Assembly (NCBI RefSeq): GCF_025905425.1
Contig: NZ_CP109603.1
Location: 532,001 to 596,000, forward strand
DNA from: Pseudomonas putida
GTDB taxonomy: Bacteria; Pseudomonadota; Gammaproteobacteria; Pseudomonadales; Pseudomonadaceae
DNA: 64,000 nucleotides
Reading direction: 5' to 3'
Part shown: positions 36,428 to 46,772 of the stretch, piece after piece
Layout: every line of letters begins with the position of its first letter
Position numbering within the stretch: position 1 is the stretch's first letter
Notes under the pieces: model-generated
What the model was told of the DNA's origin: nothing
The model's database searches: none
Seen by the model: only the letters and a program-made list of their open reading frames with translations
Position numbers and translations under genes: made by a program

Positions 36428-36736
36428 TTATTGCTGCCGAAGAATGCACGTCAGTAACCCAGGGAACCGTTCGTCGAGCATTTCACTGCGCAACGAGTTC
36501 ATATGGGTAGTGCCGACATTACGCGTATGCACCAGCCCCGCATCGCGCAACACGCGAAAATGGTGCGACATGCTCGACTTCGGCCGGCCGCCATCCAGCT
36601 CGCCGCAGCTGGCCTCGGCAACGCCCGCCAAGTGGCGCACGATCTCCATGCGCACGGGGTCGCTCAGGGCGTAAAGCAGGCGCTCGAGGATCAGGTCTTC
36701 AGGGTTGGGATGTTTGTAGGCTCGCATGGTCGACAT
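36428..36736 (-). CDS. ArsR-family regulator, divergent from xenA
   Basis: From the ATG at 36736 (AAAGG nine bases upstream) this 102-residue protein is an ArsR-type winged helix: LERLLYALSDPVRMEIVRHLAG, then KSSMSHHFRVLRDAGLVHTR as the recognition helix. It has Cys residues (ASCGEL, LLTCIL) but no classic ELCVCDL metal site, so it may sense something other than metal. It is transcribed away from xenA across a near-perfect palindrome, so it very probably controls itself and xenA. Confidence 0.85.
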   Translation of the reverse strand: MSTMRAYKHPNPEDLILERLLYALSDPVRMEIVRHLAGVAEASCGELDGGRPKSSMSHHFRVLRDAGLVHTRNVGTTHMNSLRSEMLDERFPGLLTCILRQQ

Positions 36737-36761
36737 GATAACGGGCCTTTCAATTATTGCC

Positions 36762-36785
36762 ATAGTTCGATTATGATCGAACTAT
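36762..36785. promoter_or_regulatory. Palindromic operator between arsR and xenA
   Basis: ATAGTTCGAT (36762-36771) and ATCGAACTAT (36776-36785) are perfect 10-bp inverted arms with spacer TATG. It lies 26 bases from the arsR start and 28 from the xenA start. Confidence 0.85.
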
Positions 36786-36812
36786 CGTATTCAAATGACC
36801 CCGGAGTCCCTC

Positions 36813-37904
36813 ATGTCCGCATTGTTCGAACCCTATACCCTCAAAGACGTCACCCTGCGCAATCGCATTGCCATCCCGCCAATGTGCCAGTACATGGCCG
36901 AAGACGGCATGGTCAACGACTGGCACCACGTGCACTTGGCCGGTTTGGCCCGTGGCGGTGCCGGCCTGGTGGTGGTCGAGGCCACGGCGGTAGCGCCGGA
37001 AGGGCGCATTACCCCCGGCTGCGCCGGTATCTGGAGTGACGCCCATGCCCAGGCGTTCGTGCCGATGGTGCAGGCGATCAAGGCTGCAGGCTCGGTGCCG
37101 GGCATTCAGATCGCCCATGCCGGGCGCAAGGCTAGCGCCAACCGCCCGTGGGAAGGTGACGACCATATCGCCGCCGACGATGCCCGCGGCTGGGACACCA
37201 TCGCCCCATCGGCCATCGCCTTCGGCGCCCACCTGCCGAAAGTGCCGCGCGAGATGACCCTGGACGACATCGCCCGGGTCAAGCAGGACTTCGTCGATGG
37301 CGCCCGCCGTGCACGTGATGCGGGCTTTGAGTGGATCGAGCTGCACTTTGCCCACGGGTACCTGGGCCAGAGCTTCTTCTCTGAGCATTCCAACCAACGT
37401 ACCGACGCCTATGGCGGCAGCTTCGAGAACCGCAGCCGCTTCCTGCTGGAGACCCTGGCCGCCGTGCGTGAGGTTTGGCCAGAAAATCTGCCGCTGACGG
37501 CCCGCTTTGGTGTGCTGGAGTATGACGGCCGCGATGAGCAGACCCTGGACGAATCCATCGAGTTGGCCCGAATGTTCAAAGCCGGTGGCCTGGACCTGCT
37601 GAGTGTCAGCGTCGGTTTCACCATCCCTGAAACCAACATCCCCTGGGGCCCGGCGTTCATGGGGCCGATTGCCGAGCGCGTACGCCGCGAGGCTGGCCTG
37701 CCGGTGACGTCGGCGTGGGGCTTTGGTACGCCGCAGTTGGCTGAAGGCGCGCTTAAAGCCAATCAGCTCGACCTGGTGTCGGTAGGGCGTGCGCACCTGG
37801 CTGACCCGCACTGGGCGTACTTCGCGGCCAAGGAATTGGGCGTGGATAAAGCGTCGTGGACCTTGCCGGCGCCTTATGCGCACTGGCTTGAGCGTTATCG
37901 CTGA
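36813..37904 (+). CDS. xenA: XenA-type old yellow enzyme (NADPH-dependent ene-reductase)
   Basis: This flavoprotein reduces activated C=C bonds and nitro compounds. The ATG at 36813 gives 363 residues, the length of P. putida XenA, and long stretches match XenA as I remember it (MSALFEPYTLKDVTLRNRIA, PPMCQYMAEDG, ELHFAHGYLGQSFFSEHSN, GPIAERVRREA). Cys25 in PPMCQY and the paired His in HFAHGYL are the flavin-proximal residues of the YqjM/XenA class. An ArsR-type gene sits divergent with an operator. Confidence 0.93.
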   Translation: MSALFEPYTLKDVTLRNRIAIPPMCQYMAEDGMVNDWHHVHLAGLARGGAGLVVVEATAVAPEGRITPGCAGIWSDAHAQAFVPMVQAIKAAGSVPGIQIAHAGRKASANRPWEGDDHIAADDARGWDTIAPSAIAFGAHLPKVPREMTLDDIARVKQDFVDGARRARDAGFEWIELHFAHGYLGQSFFSEHSNQRTDAYGGSFENRSRFLLETLAAVREVWPENLPLTARFGVLEYDGRDEQTLDESIELARMFKAGGLDLLSVSVGFTIPETNIPWGPAFMGPIAERVRREAGLPVTSAWGFGTPQLAEGALKANQLDLVSVGRAHLADPHWAYFAAKELGVDKASWTLPAPYAHWLERYR

Positions 37905-37927
37905 GTTGCTGATTATTCAGTAGCCTG

Positions 37928-38033
37928 GGCCGGCCTCTTCGCGGGGCAAGCCCGCTCCCACAAGTAGCCGCCAACCTCAAGGCCAGCGGGGAGCCTGTGG
38001 GACCGGCTTGCCCCGCGAAGAGGCCGGCCCTGA
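37928..38033. repeat. REP pair
   Basis: GGCCGGCCTCTTCGCGGGGC at the left and GCCCCGCGAAGAGGCCGGCC at the right face each other between convergent genes. Confidence 0.9.
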
Positions 38034-39290
38034 TCAGAACCGGTCCAGCCGGTAAGCCTCCATGTGCGGCCCTCTCTCCCGGTCAGCCAACCGCCCCACC
38101 CATTCCGCCGTCACCGCTGCCTGGGTCAGCCCCAGGTGCTGATGCCCGAACGCAAGCATCACCCGCCCATCACACACCCGGTCGATCACCGGCAGTGAGT
38201 CCGGCAACGACGGCCTGAACCCCATCCACGGTGTCGCCCCTTCGGCATCCAGATCTTGCTGAAACAAGCCCTTGCTCAGCCGATGCAACTGCCACGCCCG
38301 CTGCATGCTCGGCGGCGCATCGAGCCCGGCGAACTCCACCGTGCCGGCCAGCCGTAAGCCTTCGGCCATGGGCGTCATGATGAACTTGCGCTCCAGCGAG
38401 GTGACGGCAAACGGCAGCCGTTGATGTTCACCCGGCAACATCAAGTGGTAGCCACGCTCGGTGTCCAGCGGTACCCGCTTGCCGGTGAGGGCTGTGGTGA
38501 GCTTCGCCGAATGCGCGCCGCAGGCCACCAGCACCTGACGGGCTTTCAGCGGGCCCTGGTCGCTGCTCAAGGTGACGCCGGCAGCCTCCACTTGACCGTC
38601 ACTGACCGCTGCCCGAACGAAGCGCACACCACAGGCCTTGGCCGCTTCGAACAGTTCGCAGACCAACCGGTAGGGGTCGAGAAAGTGCCCGGTACGCGGG
38701 AAGAACAGGCCACCCAGAAGCGACGGGCTCAACTGCGGGGCCGCTGTGCGCACCGTTTCGGCCGACCAGAAGTCCACCGGCACGGCCTGCTGGCGCATAC
38801 GCGCACGCAAGGCCTCCAGCGCCTGGCGTGATTGTGGGCGTTCGAACACCAGCAACGAGCCATCTTCCTTGAGCAGGTTGCCGCGCTCGATGGATGCCAG
38901 CAAACGCTGCCAGGCCCCCAGGCTGCCTTCGTTCAGCGCACGGATGCCGGCCACGCTGCGTTGAAACGGCGCCGCCCGCAGGTTGAGCAGCAGGCGGGTG
39001 AACCAGGGCATGGCCTTGGGCAGGTATTTCCAGTCCAGGCGCAGCGGGCCCATGGGGTCCATGAGCATGCTGGGCAGGCGTTTCAGGATCGACAGGTCGG
39101 CGATCGGGAATACTTGCTCGGTAGCCAAGTGCCCGGCGTTGCCAAAAGAGGCGCCGTGGCCGGGTTGTTCGCGGTCGATCAACAGCACCCGACGGCCCTG
39201 CCTTGCCAGCTGCAGGGCACAGGCGACGCCGACGATGCCGGCGCCGACCACGGCGATGTCTGTTTCAGCAGCGTTAAGCGGCTCGACCAT
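38034..39290 (-). CDS. FAD-dependent D-hydroxyproline dehydrogenase
   Basis: This 418-residue DadA-like flavoprotein has the FAD motif AVVGAGIVGVACALQLARQGRRVLLIDRE near residues 14-42 and C-terminal HQHLGLTQAAVT. In P. putida the enzyme of this cluster oxidises cis-4-hydroxy-D-proline to the pyrroline carboxylate. The substrate is inferred from the neighbours (epimerase, deaminase, semialdehyde dehydrogenase, permease). It starts three bases after the aldehyde dehydrogenase stop. Confidence 0.88.
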   Translation of the reverse strand: MVEPLNAAETDIAVVGAGIVGVACALQLARQGRRVLLIDREQPGHGASFGNAGHLATEQVFPIADLSILKRLPSMLMDPMGPLRLDWKYLPKAMPWFTRLLLNLRAAPFQRSVAGIRALNEGSLGAWQRLLASIERGNLLKEDGSLLVFERPQSRQALEALRARMRQQAVPVDFWSAETVRTAAPQLSPSLLGGLFFPRTGHFLDPYRLVCELFEAAKACGVRFVRAAVSDGQVEAAGVTLSSDQGPLKARQVLVACGAHSAKLTTALTGKRVPLDTERGYHLMLPGEHQRLPFAVTSLERKFIMTPMAEGLRLAGTVEFAGLDAPPSMQRAWQLHRLSKGLFQQDLDAEGATPWMGFRPSLPDSLPVIDRVCDGRVMLAFGHQHLGLTQAAVTAEWVGRLADRERGPHMEAYRLDRF

Positions 39291-39293
39291 GGC

Positions 39294-40871
39294 CTAGCCT
39301 TCCCGCTTGCCGTCGAGCAACCGGCGCAGTTGCAGTGGGTTGCCGTGTTGCAAGGCCGCTGGCAGCAGAGCGTCAGGGAAGTCCTGGTAGCACACCGGGC
39401 GCAGGAAGCGCAGGATCGCCGCTGTGCCCACCGACGTGGTACGGGCATCGGAGGTGGCCGGGAACGGCCCGCCGTGGACCATCGCATCGCACACTTCGAC
39501 CCCGGTCGGCCAACCGTTGACCAAGATGCGCCCGGCTTTGCGTTCAAGGGTCGGCAGCAGTGCGCGGGCACTGTCGATATCCGCCTCGTCCAGTTGCAGG
39601 GTAGCGGTCAGTTGGCCTTCCAGGTGCTCGGCAACCTGACGAATCTGCGCGTCGCTGTCGCACGCCACCACCAGTGATGCGGCACCGAAGACTTCGGCTT
39701 GCAGCGCCGGGTCGGCCAGAAACGCGCTGGCCTGGGTCACGAACAACTGGGCCTGGCATTGGTTAGGGCCTTGCGCTGGCTGACCGCTGGCGACAACCTG
39801 GGCATGGCTGTTCTCGGCCAGTGCGCCGACACCTGTTTCATAGGCGTTGAAAATGCCGGGGGTGAGCATGGTCTGGGCGCCAGTGCGTTGCACCTGTTCG
39901 CTGGCGGCGGTGACGAAGCGTTGCAGCGCCGGCCCTTGACGGGCGATCACCAGGCCAGGGTTGGTACAAAACTGCCCGGCGCCTTGTGTCAGCGAAGCGA
40001 CGAAACCTTGCGCCAGTGCTTCGCCGCGGCTTTGCAGGGCTGCCTCAAACAGGAATACCGGGTTGATCGAGCTCATCTCGGCATACACCGGGATTGGCTC
40101 CGGGCGTGCCTGAGCGGCGTGGCACAACGCAACGCCACCGCTGCGTGAGCCGGTAAAACCGACGGCCTTGATACGCGGGTCACTGACCAGTGCAATCCCC
40201 ACCTCACGGCCTGCGCCGTACAACAGCGAGAACACGCCTTCGGGCAGGCCGCATTGCTTCACGGCGTGGGCCACTGCCCGGCCAACCAGCTCGCTGGTGC
40301 CAGGGTGGGCGCCGTGCGCTTTGACCACCACAGGGCAGCCAGCGGCCAGCGCCGAAGCGGTGTCGCCGCCGGCCACCGAGAAGGCCAGGGGGAAGTTGCT
40401 GGCGCCAAACACCGCCACCGGCCCCAGGGCCACCTGGCGCTGGCGCAGGTCGGGGCGCGGCTGAGGCTGGCGTTCGGGCAGGGCATTGTCGACCCGCACG
40501 TCCAGCCACTCGCCGGCACGTACCACACGGGCAAACGTGCGCAGTTGCGTGCAGGTGCGGCCGCGTTCGCCCTGGATGCGTGCCTTGGGCAGGCCCGTCT
40601 CGGCGACGGCGCGGTCGATCAGGGCATCGCCCAGGGCTTCGATCTGTTCGGCGATGGTTTCAAGAAAGTGTGCCCGTTGTTCGAGCGAGGTCTCGCGGTA
40701 TTCATCGAACGCCGCCCAGGCCAGTGCGCAGGCCTGGGCCACGTGCTCACCGGTACCGCCGAGGTAGGCGGGTTCGAGCGCTTGGCCGGTGGCCGGGTCG
40801 ATGGCGCGGATGGCGTCGTGGCTGCCGGTTACCGGCGTTTGGCCAATCAGCAGGTTGCCTGTCAGGGGCAT
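39294..40871 (-). CDS. 2-oxoglutarate (alpha-ketoglutaric) semialdehyde dehydrogenase
   Basis: From the ATG at 40871 (AGGAGG upstream) this is a 525-residue aldehyde dehydrogenase superfamily member with the catalytic [12 protein letters not shown] motif (nucleophilic Cys) and [12 protein letters not shown]. In the hydroxyproline route it oxidises alpha-ketoglutaric semialdehyde to 2-oxoglutarate, the last step. The function follows from the cluster. The frame is open upstream to 41108 only by chance through REP sequence. Confidence 0.9.
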   Translation of the reverse strand: MPLTGNLLIGQTPVTGSHDAIRAIDPATGQALEPAYLGGTGEHVAQACALAWAAFDEYRETSLEQRAHFLETIAEQIEALGDALIDRAVAETGLPKARIQGERGRTCTQLRTFARVVRAGEWLDVRVDNALPERQPQPRPDLRQRQVALGPVAVFGASNFPLAFSVAGGDTASALAAGCPVVVKAHGAHPGTSELVGRAVAHAVKQCGLPEGVFSLLYGAGREVGIALVSDPRIKAVGFTGSRSGGVALCHAAQARPEPIPVYAEMSSINPVFLFEAALQSRGEALAQGFVASLTQGAGQFCTNPGLVIARQGPALQRFVTAASEQVQRTGAQTMLTPGIFNAYETGVGALAENSHAQVVASGQPAQGPNQCQAQLFVTQASAFLADPALQAEVFGAASLVVACDSDAQIRQVAEHLEGQLTATLQLDEADIDSARALLPTLERKAGRILVNGWPTGVEVCDAMVHGGPFPATSDARTTSVGTAAILRFLRPVCYQDFPDALLPAALQHGNPLQLRRLLDGKREG

Positions 40872-40917
40872 GGAGCCTCCTATGGAGTCAGATTCAGGTG
40901 CAAGGGTGTAGCGCTTA

Positions 40918-41008
40918 CCCTGTGGGGGCGGGTTTACCCGCGAAGCAGGCACCACGGTGCATGGCATCGGCTTTGCCGGTGTTCGCGGGGCAAGCCCGCT
41001 CCCACGGT
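40918..41008. repeat. REP pair inside the hydroxyproline cluster
   Basis: Units are arranged back to back (CCTGTGGGGGCGGGTTTACC first, TTCGCGGGGCAAGCCCGCTC second), the reverse of the other pairs, and lie between two co-directional genes of one pathway. Confidence 0.85.
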
Positions 41009-41022
41009 TATTCCCACAGTGA

Positions 41023-41970
41023 TCAGGCGACGTTCTGCTCGGCCGACCAGTTGGCGTACCACTGACGGAACAGCGCGTATTGCTGCTCGGCGTAGTTGCG
41101 CTGGGCATCGGTGAGGGCGTCGGTTTCGTTGAAGTGCAGGCTGTACTCGCGGTCGCCGTTGAGCACCATCAGGTGCTTGTAGTACAGCACCAGGTCGCAG
41201 CCTTCATCGAACGACGACAGCACCGCCAGCGCCGCTTCCAGTTCGCGGGCCAGGCGCCGGGCCTTGGCATCACCTTTGGCGGCCTGCTTGCTCAGGCTTA
41301 CCAGTTGCAGCACTTCACGGGGCAGGGCATTGCCGATCCCGGTGATGGCGCCGGTGGCATTGCAGTTGACGAAGCCATGTACCACCTGGGTGTCGACGCC
41401 GACCATCAGGGTCACGTCATCGTCTTTGGAGGTGATGTGCTCGGCGGCGTAGCGCAGGTCGGCGCCACCGCCGAACTCCTTGAAGCCGATCAGGTTCGGG
41501 AATTCGCGGCGCAGTTCGAAGAACAGGTCGGCGCGGGTGGCGAAGCCGTAGTAAGGGCTGTTGTAGATCACCGCCGGCAGCTTCGGTGCGGCGGCCAGAA
41601 TGGCCGAAAAGTGGTGCTTCTGGGCGATCAGCGAGGCGCCGCGGGACAATACACGCGGGATCACCATCAGGCCGGCGGCGCCGACCTTGGCGGCATGGGC
41701 CGCGTGGGCGACCGCTTCACGGGTATTCACCGCGCCGGTCCCGACGATGGTCGGGATGCCGGCAGCCACCAGGCGCGCCACGCCTTCCTGGCGTTCGGCC
41801 TCGGTCAGCAGCGGCCAGTCGCCCATCGAGCCGCAGTACACCACGGCGCTCATGCCGGCTTCGATCAGCTCAAGGCCTTTGCGTACCAGGGCGTCGAAGT
41901 CCGGTGTGCGCGCGGCGGTGCAGGGGGTCATCAGGGCAGGCATGCAGCCGGTGAAGATGTTGTCGCTCAT
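41023..41970 (-). CDS. Pyrroline-4-hydroxy-2-carboxylate deaminase (DapA superfamily)
   Basis: The 315-residue protein belongs to the DHDPS/NAL superfamily: [14 protein letters not shown] at the start, [10 protein letters not shown] and the Schiff-base lysine in IGFKEFGG. In the hydroxyproline cluster the enzyme deaminates the cyclic imino acid to alpha-ketoglutaric semialdehyde. The ATG at 41970 has AAGGAG eight bases upstream; a GTG three codons earlier is too close to that site. Family is sure; substrate is by context. Confidence 0.88.
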   Translation of the reverse strand: MSDNIFTGCMPALMTPCTAARTPDFDALVRKGLELIEAGMSAVVYCGSMGDWPLLTEAERQEGVARLVAAGIPTIVGTGAVNTREAVAHAAHAAKVGAAGLMVIPRVLSRGASLIAQKHHFSAILAAAPKLPAVIYNSPYYGFATRADLFFELRREFPNLIGFKEFGGGADLRYAAEHITSKDDDVTLMVGVDTQVVHGFVNCNATGAITGIGNALPREVLQLVSLSKQAAKGDAKARRLARELEAALAVLSSFDEGCDLVLYYKHLMVLNGDREYSLHFNETDALTDAQRNYAEQQYALFRQWYANWSAEQNVA

Positions 41971-42025
41971 GGGTGTCACTCCTTGCAGTATTCAGTCGGG
42001 GTGCGAATAAAAAGGCCTGGGCGGG

Positions 42026-42952
42026 TCAGATGCCCCAGGCGAAAGGATCCTGTTCGTCGATCAGCAGCGTGCTGTCGGCGGTCATGTGGGCGCGGCCAGT
42101 AATGAATGGGCGAATGCGCTCGCCCTCGCGCTGGTAGCGGCCCTGGAACTGGCTGCCGGTGATGCTCGCCTGGACCCAGGTCTGGCCTTCGTCGAGCTTG
42201 CCGTCAGCGGCCAGGCAGGCCAGTTTGGCGCTGGTGCCCGTGCCGCAGGGGGAGCGGTCGTAGGCCTTGCCGGGGCACATGACGAAGTTGCGGCTGTCGG
42301 CGTCGGGGTCGTCGGCGAACAGCTCGACATGGTCGATCGGCTCGCCGTGCTTGCCCGTGATGCCCTGGGCCTCAAGGGCCTTGAGCATCGCCCAGGTGTA
42401 GTGGGTGAGTGCCTCGACGTTGTCCAGCTCGATGCGCTGGCCGTGTTCGGACACCAGGAAGAACCAGTTGCCGCCCCAGGCAATGTCGCCGTACACCACG
42501 CCATGGCCCGGTACTTCGACAGGCACCTGCTGGCGATAGCGGTAGGCGGGCACGTTGCCTACGGTGACTGCGCCGTCTTCATGCAGGGTGGCGCTGACCT
42601 GGCCAACCGGCGTGTCTATCTTGTGCACGCCGGGCGCGATCAGGCCCAGGTGTTGCAGCGAGGCGATCAGGCCGATGGTGCCGTGGCCGCACATGTTCAG
42701 GTAGCCGGCGTTGTTGAAGAAAATCACCCCGCAGGTGGCGTCTTGCGACACCGCTGGGCAGTACAGCGCGCCGACCAGCACATCGTTGCCGCGTGGCTCC
42801 AGCAGGCAGGCGCGGCGCCATGGGTCGTGCAGTTCGCGCAGTTCGTCACGCTGTTCGGCCATGGTGCGGCCGTTGAGCTGCGGGAAACCTTTCATGACCA
42901 GGCGGGTCGGTTCGCCGCCGGTGTGCGAGTCGATGACGTGAATGTGTTTCAT
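42026..42952 (-). CDS. lhpA: 4-hydroxyproline 2-epimerase
   Basis: This proline-racemase family enzyme epimerises trans-4-hydroxy-L-proline to the cis-D form, the first catabolic step. The 308-residue protein has [17 protein letters not shown] at the start and both catalytic cysteines, in NMCGHGTIG and SPCGTGTSA. Two Cys mark it as a bifunctional epimerase or racemase rather than a dehydratase, which has Thr in the second site. The start at 42952 has AAGGG eight bases upstream; a second ATG at 42958 is possible. Confidence 0.92.
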   Translation of the reverse strand: MKHIHVIDSHTGGEPTRLVMKGFPQLNGRTMAEQRDELRELHDPWRRACLLEPRGNDVLVGALYCPAVSQDATCGVIFFNNAGYLNMCGHGTIGLIASLQHLGLIAPGVHKIDTPVGQVSATLHEDGAVTVGNVPAYRYRQQVPVEVPGHGVVYGDIAWGGNWFFLVSEHGQRIELDNVEALTHYTWAMLKALEAQGITGKHGEPIDHVELFADDPDADSRNFVMCPGKAYDRSPCGTGTSAKLACLAADGKLDEGQTWVQASITGSQFQGRYQREGERIRPFITGRAHMTADSTLLIDEQDPFAWGI

Positions 42953-42980
42953 GGGCATGTCCCTTGAATGGTGGCCGGGG

Positions 42981-44597
42981 TCAGGAAGCGACAGCGGCAG
43001 GGCGTTGGCCCGGGTAGGTGTCGGCGGCGGCTTCGCTTTCATCTTCACCATCCAGGCGTACCAGGTGCGCTGGCACGCCAGTCGCGGCGCCCCAGTAGTA
43101 GATGCCCAGGGCACAGGCAGCCACGACCACGGTGTCGAACGGGTGGCCGATCACGCCCAGGCCGCCGAAGCTGCCTAGCCACGACAGCAGGATGGTCACG
43201 GCGTAGAAGCCGATCAGCCAGGCCGACGAGCGCACTTGCTGGCCGATGGACAGGTGCTGGGTCGGCACGAAGCGGGCGCACAGCAGGTACAGCACGAACA
43301 TCACGATTTGCAGGGCCAGCAGCCACGACACGGTGTTCCAGCCAGACCAGTAGACGATCAGCGCGGCGATGATGAACGACAGCGGGCCGAGCACGCCCAT
43401 GCCCTTGACCCGGAACGGGCGCGGCATGTCGGGTGCGTTGCGGCGCAGCGCGGCGACGGTGACCGGGGCCACGGCATAGCTCAGTACCAGGGCCGCCGAG
43501 ACCACGTTGATCAGCGCCTCCCACGACGGGAATGGCAGGGTCCAGAACACCGACAGGGCAAAGGTCAGCCATAGGGCCGGGCGGGGAATGCCGGACTGCT
43601 CGTCGATGCGGGTGAAGACTTTGAAGAAGGTCCCGGTCTGTGCCCAGCCATAGACCACGCGCGGGGTGGCGTTCATGTAGATATTGCCGCAACCGCTTGG
43701 CGAGATGACCGCGTCGGCCACCACCAGGTAGGCCAGCCAGCCCACGCCCAGTGCCAGGGCGATGTCACGGTAGGGCAGTGCCAGCTCTTTGGTCACGCCG
43801 GCCCAGCCGTTGGCCAGCATCTCGGTCGGTATGCTGCCGAGGAAGGCCAGTTGCAGCAGGGCGTAAATCGCGGTGGACAACAGCACCGACAGGATCAGCG
43901 CGATTGGAATGGTGCGCTGCGGGTTCTTCACTTCACTGGCCACCGAAATGATCGGCGTCAGCCCCAGGTAGGCGAAGATGATGCCACCCGCCGACACGGC
44001 CATTTCCACACCCGACAGGCCGAACGGCGCAAAGCCCTGGACTTCGAAGTTTGCCGGTTTGAAAAAGGTGAACAGCACACCGATCACCAGCAACGGCACG
44101 ATGAACTTGAACACGCTGACCAGGTTGTTGGCCTTGGCGAAGGTCTTGACACTGCGGTAGTTGAGCAGAAAAAACAGCCCCAGCAGTGCGAACTGCAGCA
44201 ACCAGCCGAGCACGCTCGGGTCACTGGACCCGGCCTTGGTCAGCTCGGGGAACCAGGCCGCGGCGTATTGGCGCGATGCGACCACTTCGATGGCGATCAG
44301 GCTGGAAAACGCGATCAGGGTGATGAAGCCCATCAGATAGCCGAGCAGCGGGCCATGGGAGTACACCGGGTAACGCACCACGCCACCGGCGCGGGGCAGG
44401 GCAGCGCCAAGCTCGCAGTAGACGATGCCCAGCAACAGCACGGCGAAACCGCCGAGGAACCAGGAGAGGATACCGGCGGGGCCGGCGATGGCCGAGACGT
44501 GGCTGGCAGCGAACAGCCAGCCGGAGCCGAAGATGGCGCCTAGGCCGATGAAGGTGAGGTCGAGCAGTGACAGCTGTTTTTTGAATTTGCCTGACAT
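42981..44597 (-). CDS. APC-family amino-acid permease (hydroxyproline cluster)
   Basis: A 538-residue permease with about twelve to fourteen membrane segments, beginning [30 protein letters not shown]. It is likely the importer of hydroxyproline or a related amino acid, from its position at the head of the pathway genes and same strand; substrate is not shown by sequence. The ATG at 44597 is chosen over upstream frame that extends to 44825 without permease character. Confidence 0.86.
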   Translation of the reverse strand: MSGKFKKQLSLLDLTFIGLGAIFGSGWLFAASHVSAIAGPAGILSWFLGGFAVLLLGIVYCELGAALPRAGGVVRYPVYSHGPLLGYLMGFITLIAFSSLIAIEVVASRQYAAAWFPELTKAGSSDPSVLGWLLQFALLGLFFLLNYRSVKTFAKANNLVSVFKFIVPLLVIGVLFTFFKPANFEVQGFAPFGLSGVEMAVSAGGIIFAYLGLTPIISVASEVKNPQRTIPIALILSVLLSTAIYALLQLAFLGSIPTEMLANGWAGVTKELALPYRDIALALGVGWLAYLVVADAVISPSGCGNIYMNATPRVVYGWAQTGTFFKVFTRIDEQSGIPRPALWLTFALSVFWTLPFPSWEALINVVSAALVLSYAVAPVTVAALRRNAPDMPRPFRVKGMGVLGPLSFIIAALIVYWSGWNTVSWLLALQIVMFVLYLLCARFVPTQHLSIGQQVRSSAWLIGFYAVTILLSWLGSFGGLGVIGHPFDTVVVAACALGIYYWGAATGVPAHLVRLDGEDESEAAADTYPGQRPAAVAS

Positions 44598-44855
44598 GGG
44601 TGCGCCTTTTTGTAGGTTTTGGATAGGCAGGTCTGATGTCACGAGGTGCGGCTTTTTGGGCCGCGTTCTTGTAGGTCTTGGGCGGCTTGCGTGGGGCATA
44701 GAGTGGACCGATCGGGGCATCGGTTCTTGATGGTTTTCTGCAGGGCGGGTGACGAAATCGGCACAGTTGCAGAAAAGGCTGGCGGCTAGCGGGGCGGGTT
44801 GGATAGGCTGGAGGCCATGTCGCACAAGGGCTGCAGAGATGCATCAGCAGTGCTG

Positions 44856-44950
44856 GCCTCTTCGCGGGCAAGCCCGCTCCCACAGGTACACCACTCTCTT
44901 CAGGTTCAGTGGTTTACCTGTGGGAGCGGGCTTGCCCGCGAAGAGGCCAG
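44856..44950. repeat. REP pair
   Basis: CTGGCCTCTTCGCGGGCAAG and CTTGCCCGCGAAGAGGCCAG face each other at the start of the PAS-AraC gene. Confidence 0.9.
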
Positions 44951-44974
44951 TCGCCTAAACCCCCGAGAATCGAG

Positions 44975-45757
44975 ATGACAAAAGCCCCCCTGGCAACCCT
45001 CTACCAGTCCTTGGACCAGCACCGCCCCGCCACTCTGGAGGCCTTGCTTGCCGGGGTCTCCCTGATGCTGCCGATTCTCGACGCGATCCCCAACGCCGCG
45101 ATCTTCATCAAAGACCCCGACGCCCGCTACGTGCTGGCCAACGACACGCTGGTCCAGCGCTGCGGCCTCAAGCGTCTGCAGCCCTTGCTGGGCAAGACCA
45201 GCGCCGAAGTCTTCCCGGCGCAACTGGGCCCTGGCTACACCGAGCAGGACCGTCGCGTGCTCAAGGATGGCCTGGTCCTGCAAGACCAGCTCGAACTGCA
45301 CCTGTACGGCAGCCGCGAACCCGGCTGGTGCCTGACCCACAAGCGGCCGTTGCGCAACCCCGAAGGCGCCATCATCGGCCTGGTGGGCATCTCGGTCGAC
45401 CTGCAGTCAGCCGCCGACACCCACCCTGCCTACCAGCGCCTGGCAGCCGTGGATGAGCACATTCGACGGCATTTTCACCAACCGATCAGCCTGGGCGAAC
45501 TGACCCGCATCGCGGGTATTTCCGTGGCGCAACTGGAGCGCTACTGCAAGCGGGTGTTCCACCTCACGCCGCGGCAGATGATCCACAAGGCGCGACTGGA
45601 GCACGCCCATCGCTTGCTGCACAGCGACTTGCCGATCACCGAGGTGGCGATGCAGTGCGGCTACACCGACCACAGTGCCTTCAGCCGCCAGTTCAAGCAA
45701 TTGACGGGGTTCACCCCGCGCCAATACCGTCTGGCGACGGCGAATCAGGTGGGCTGA
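44975..45757 (+). CDS. AraC-family regulator with PAS domain (probable hydroxyproline regulator)
   Basis: This 260-residue protein has an N-terminal PAS-like domain (about residues 30-145; DAIPNAAIFIKDPDARYVLAND...) and a C-terminal AraC helix-turn-helix pair (about 155-255; DEHIRRHFHQPISLGELTRIAGIS..., LPITEVAMQCGYTDHSAFSRQFK). It is divergent from the permease of the hydroxyproline cluster, matching the position of LhpR-type activators. The activator role is inferred. The start lies just after the REP pair, leaving little promoter space. Confidence 0.86.
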   Translation: MTKAPLATLYQSLDQHRPATLEALLAGVSLMLPILDAIPNAAIFIKDPDARYVLANDTLVQRCGLKRLQPLLGKTSAEVFPAQLGPGYTEQDRRVLKDGLVLQDQLELHLYGSREPGWCLTHKRPLRNPEGAIIGLVGISVDLQSAADTHPAYQRLAAVDEHIRRHFHQPISLGELTRIAGISVAQLERYCKRVFHLTPRQMIHKARLEHAHRLLHSDLPITEVAMQCGYTDHSAFSRQFKQLTGFTPRQYRLATANQVG

Positions 45758-46632
45758 AACAGCAACTTCGCTTCGTCAAAGCACTGCTCGGCAATCGCCG
45801 AACGCGGCTCGCTGCGTCGCAGCAGCAGGCCCACCGGGCTGTGGATGCTGGCGTCGACGATGGGCAGGATGCGCATGTGGTCGCTCAAGTCTTCCAGCCC
45901 GCAATCGAGGGGCATGATCGCGCAGCACACGCCGGTGTTGATGGCCTGGATCAGCTGGAAGCTCGAGTCGCTTTCCAGCACGGCGTTGGGTTCCAGGCTG
46001 CGGCTGCGGAAACTCAGGTCCAGCGACTGACGGTAGTGCATGCCTTTGCTCAGCAAGCCCAGCGGAATCTCGCCGAGGTCTTCCCAGCGCAGGGTGTCGG
46101 CCTCGAACTGGAAGTGCCGGGTATCGTGCAGCAGGCCCATGGTGGTGGTGCCCAGCTCGATCACTTCGAAGAAGCTTGCGTTGACCTGGTCGAGGTAGCA
46201 GATGCCCAGGTCGAGCTGGTTGCGGCTCAGGCCATCCATGATCTGCTCGGTGCTGTGCGAGCTGAGCTGAAACTGCAGTTCGGGGTATTTTTCGCGCAGC
46301 GGCAACAGCAATTGCATGGGGTTGAAGCTGGCCAGCGGCACGGTGCCCAGGCGCAGGCTGCCGACCACCTGGCCGCGACAACTGGCGGCTTCGGCCTGCA
46401 GGCCGTCGTGGGCGGCCAGCAGCGTGCGGGCCCAGGCCAGAATGCGCTCGCCAGCTTCGGTGAAGCCTTCGAAGCGCTGGCCGCGTTTTACCAGCACCAG
46501 GTCCAGTTCGTCTTCCAGGTTGCGCAGGCGCATCGACAGCGTCGGCTGGGTGATGTGGCACAGTGCTGCGGCCTGGCCGAAGTGGCGGGTCTGGTCGAGC
46601 GCGATGAGGAACTTGAGTTGCTTGATGTCCAT
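45745..46632 (-). CDS. LysR-family regulator
   Basis: A 295-residue LysR protein: N-terminal winged helix (MDIKQLKFLIALDQTRHFGQAAALCHITQPTLSMRLRNLEDEL) and a substrate-binding domain (about 90-290). It ends 13 bases inside the convergent PAS-AraC gene. It is divergent from moaB, next to moaA and an FdhF-like oxidoreductase, so it may govern the molybdoenzyme cluster; this is inference from position. Confidence 0.85.
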   Translation of the reverse strand: MDIKQLKFLIALDQTRHFGQAAALCHITQPTLSMRLRNLEDELDLVLVKRGQRFEGFTEAGERILAWARTLLAAHDGLQAEAASCRGQVVGSLRLGTVPLASFNPMQLLLPLREKYPELQFQLSSHSTEQIMDGLSRNQLDLGICYLDQVNASFFEVIELGTTTMGLLHDTRHFQFEADTLRWEDLGEIPLGLLSKGMHYRQSLDLSFRSRSLEPNAVLESDSSFQLIQAINTGVCCAIMPLDCGLEDLSDHMRILPIVDASIHSPVGLLLRRSEPRSAIAEQCFDEAKLLFQPT

Positions 46633-46772
46633 GGGAGTGCCTGGCGTCTGGTTGTGCTGACCTTAACCAAGTCAGCGATAGATGTCATTGATCACCCGGT
46701 ACGCCATATCGATTGGACGCCCTTTGGCCGTGCCTCTAGCGTGGTGACAATGCCCTTTCAGGAGTAGCCCAC

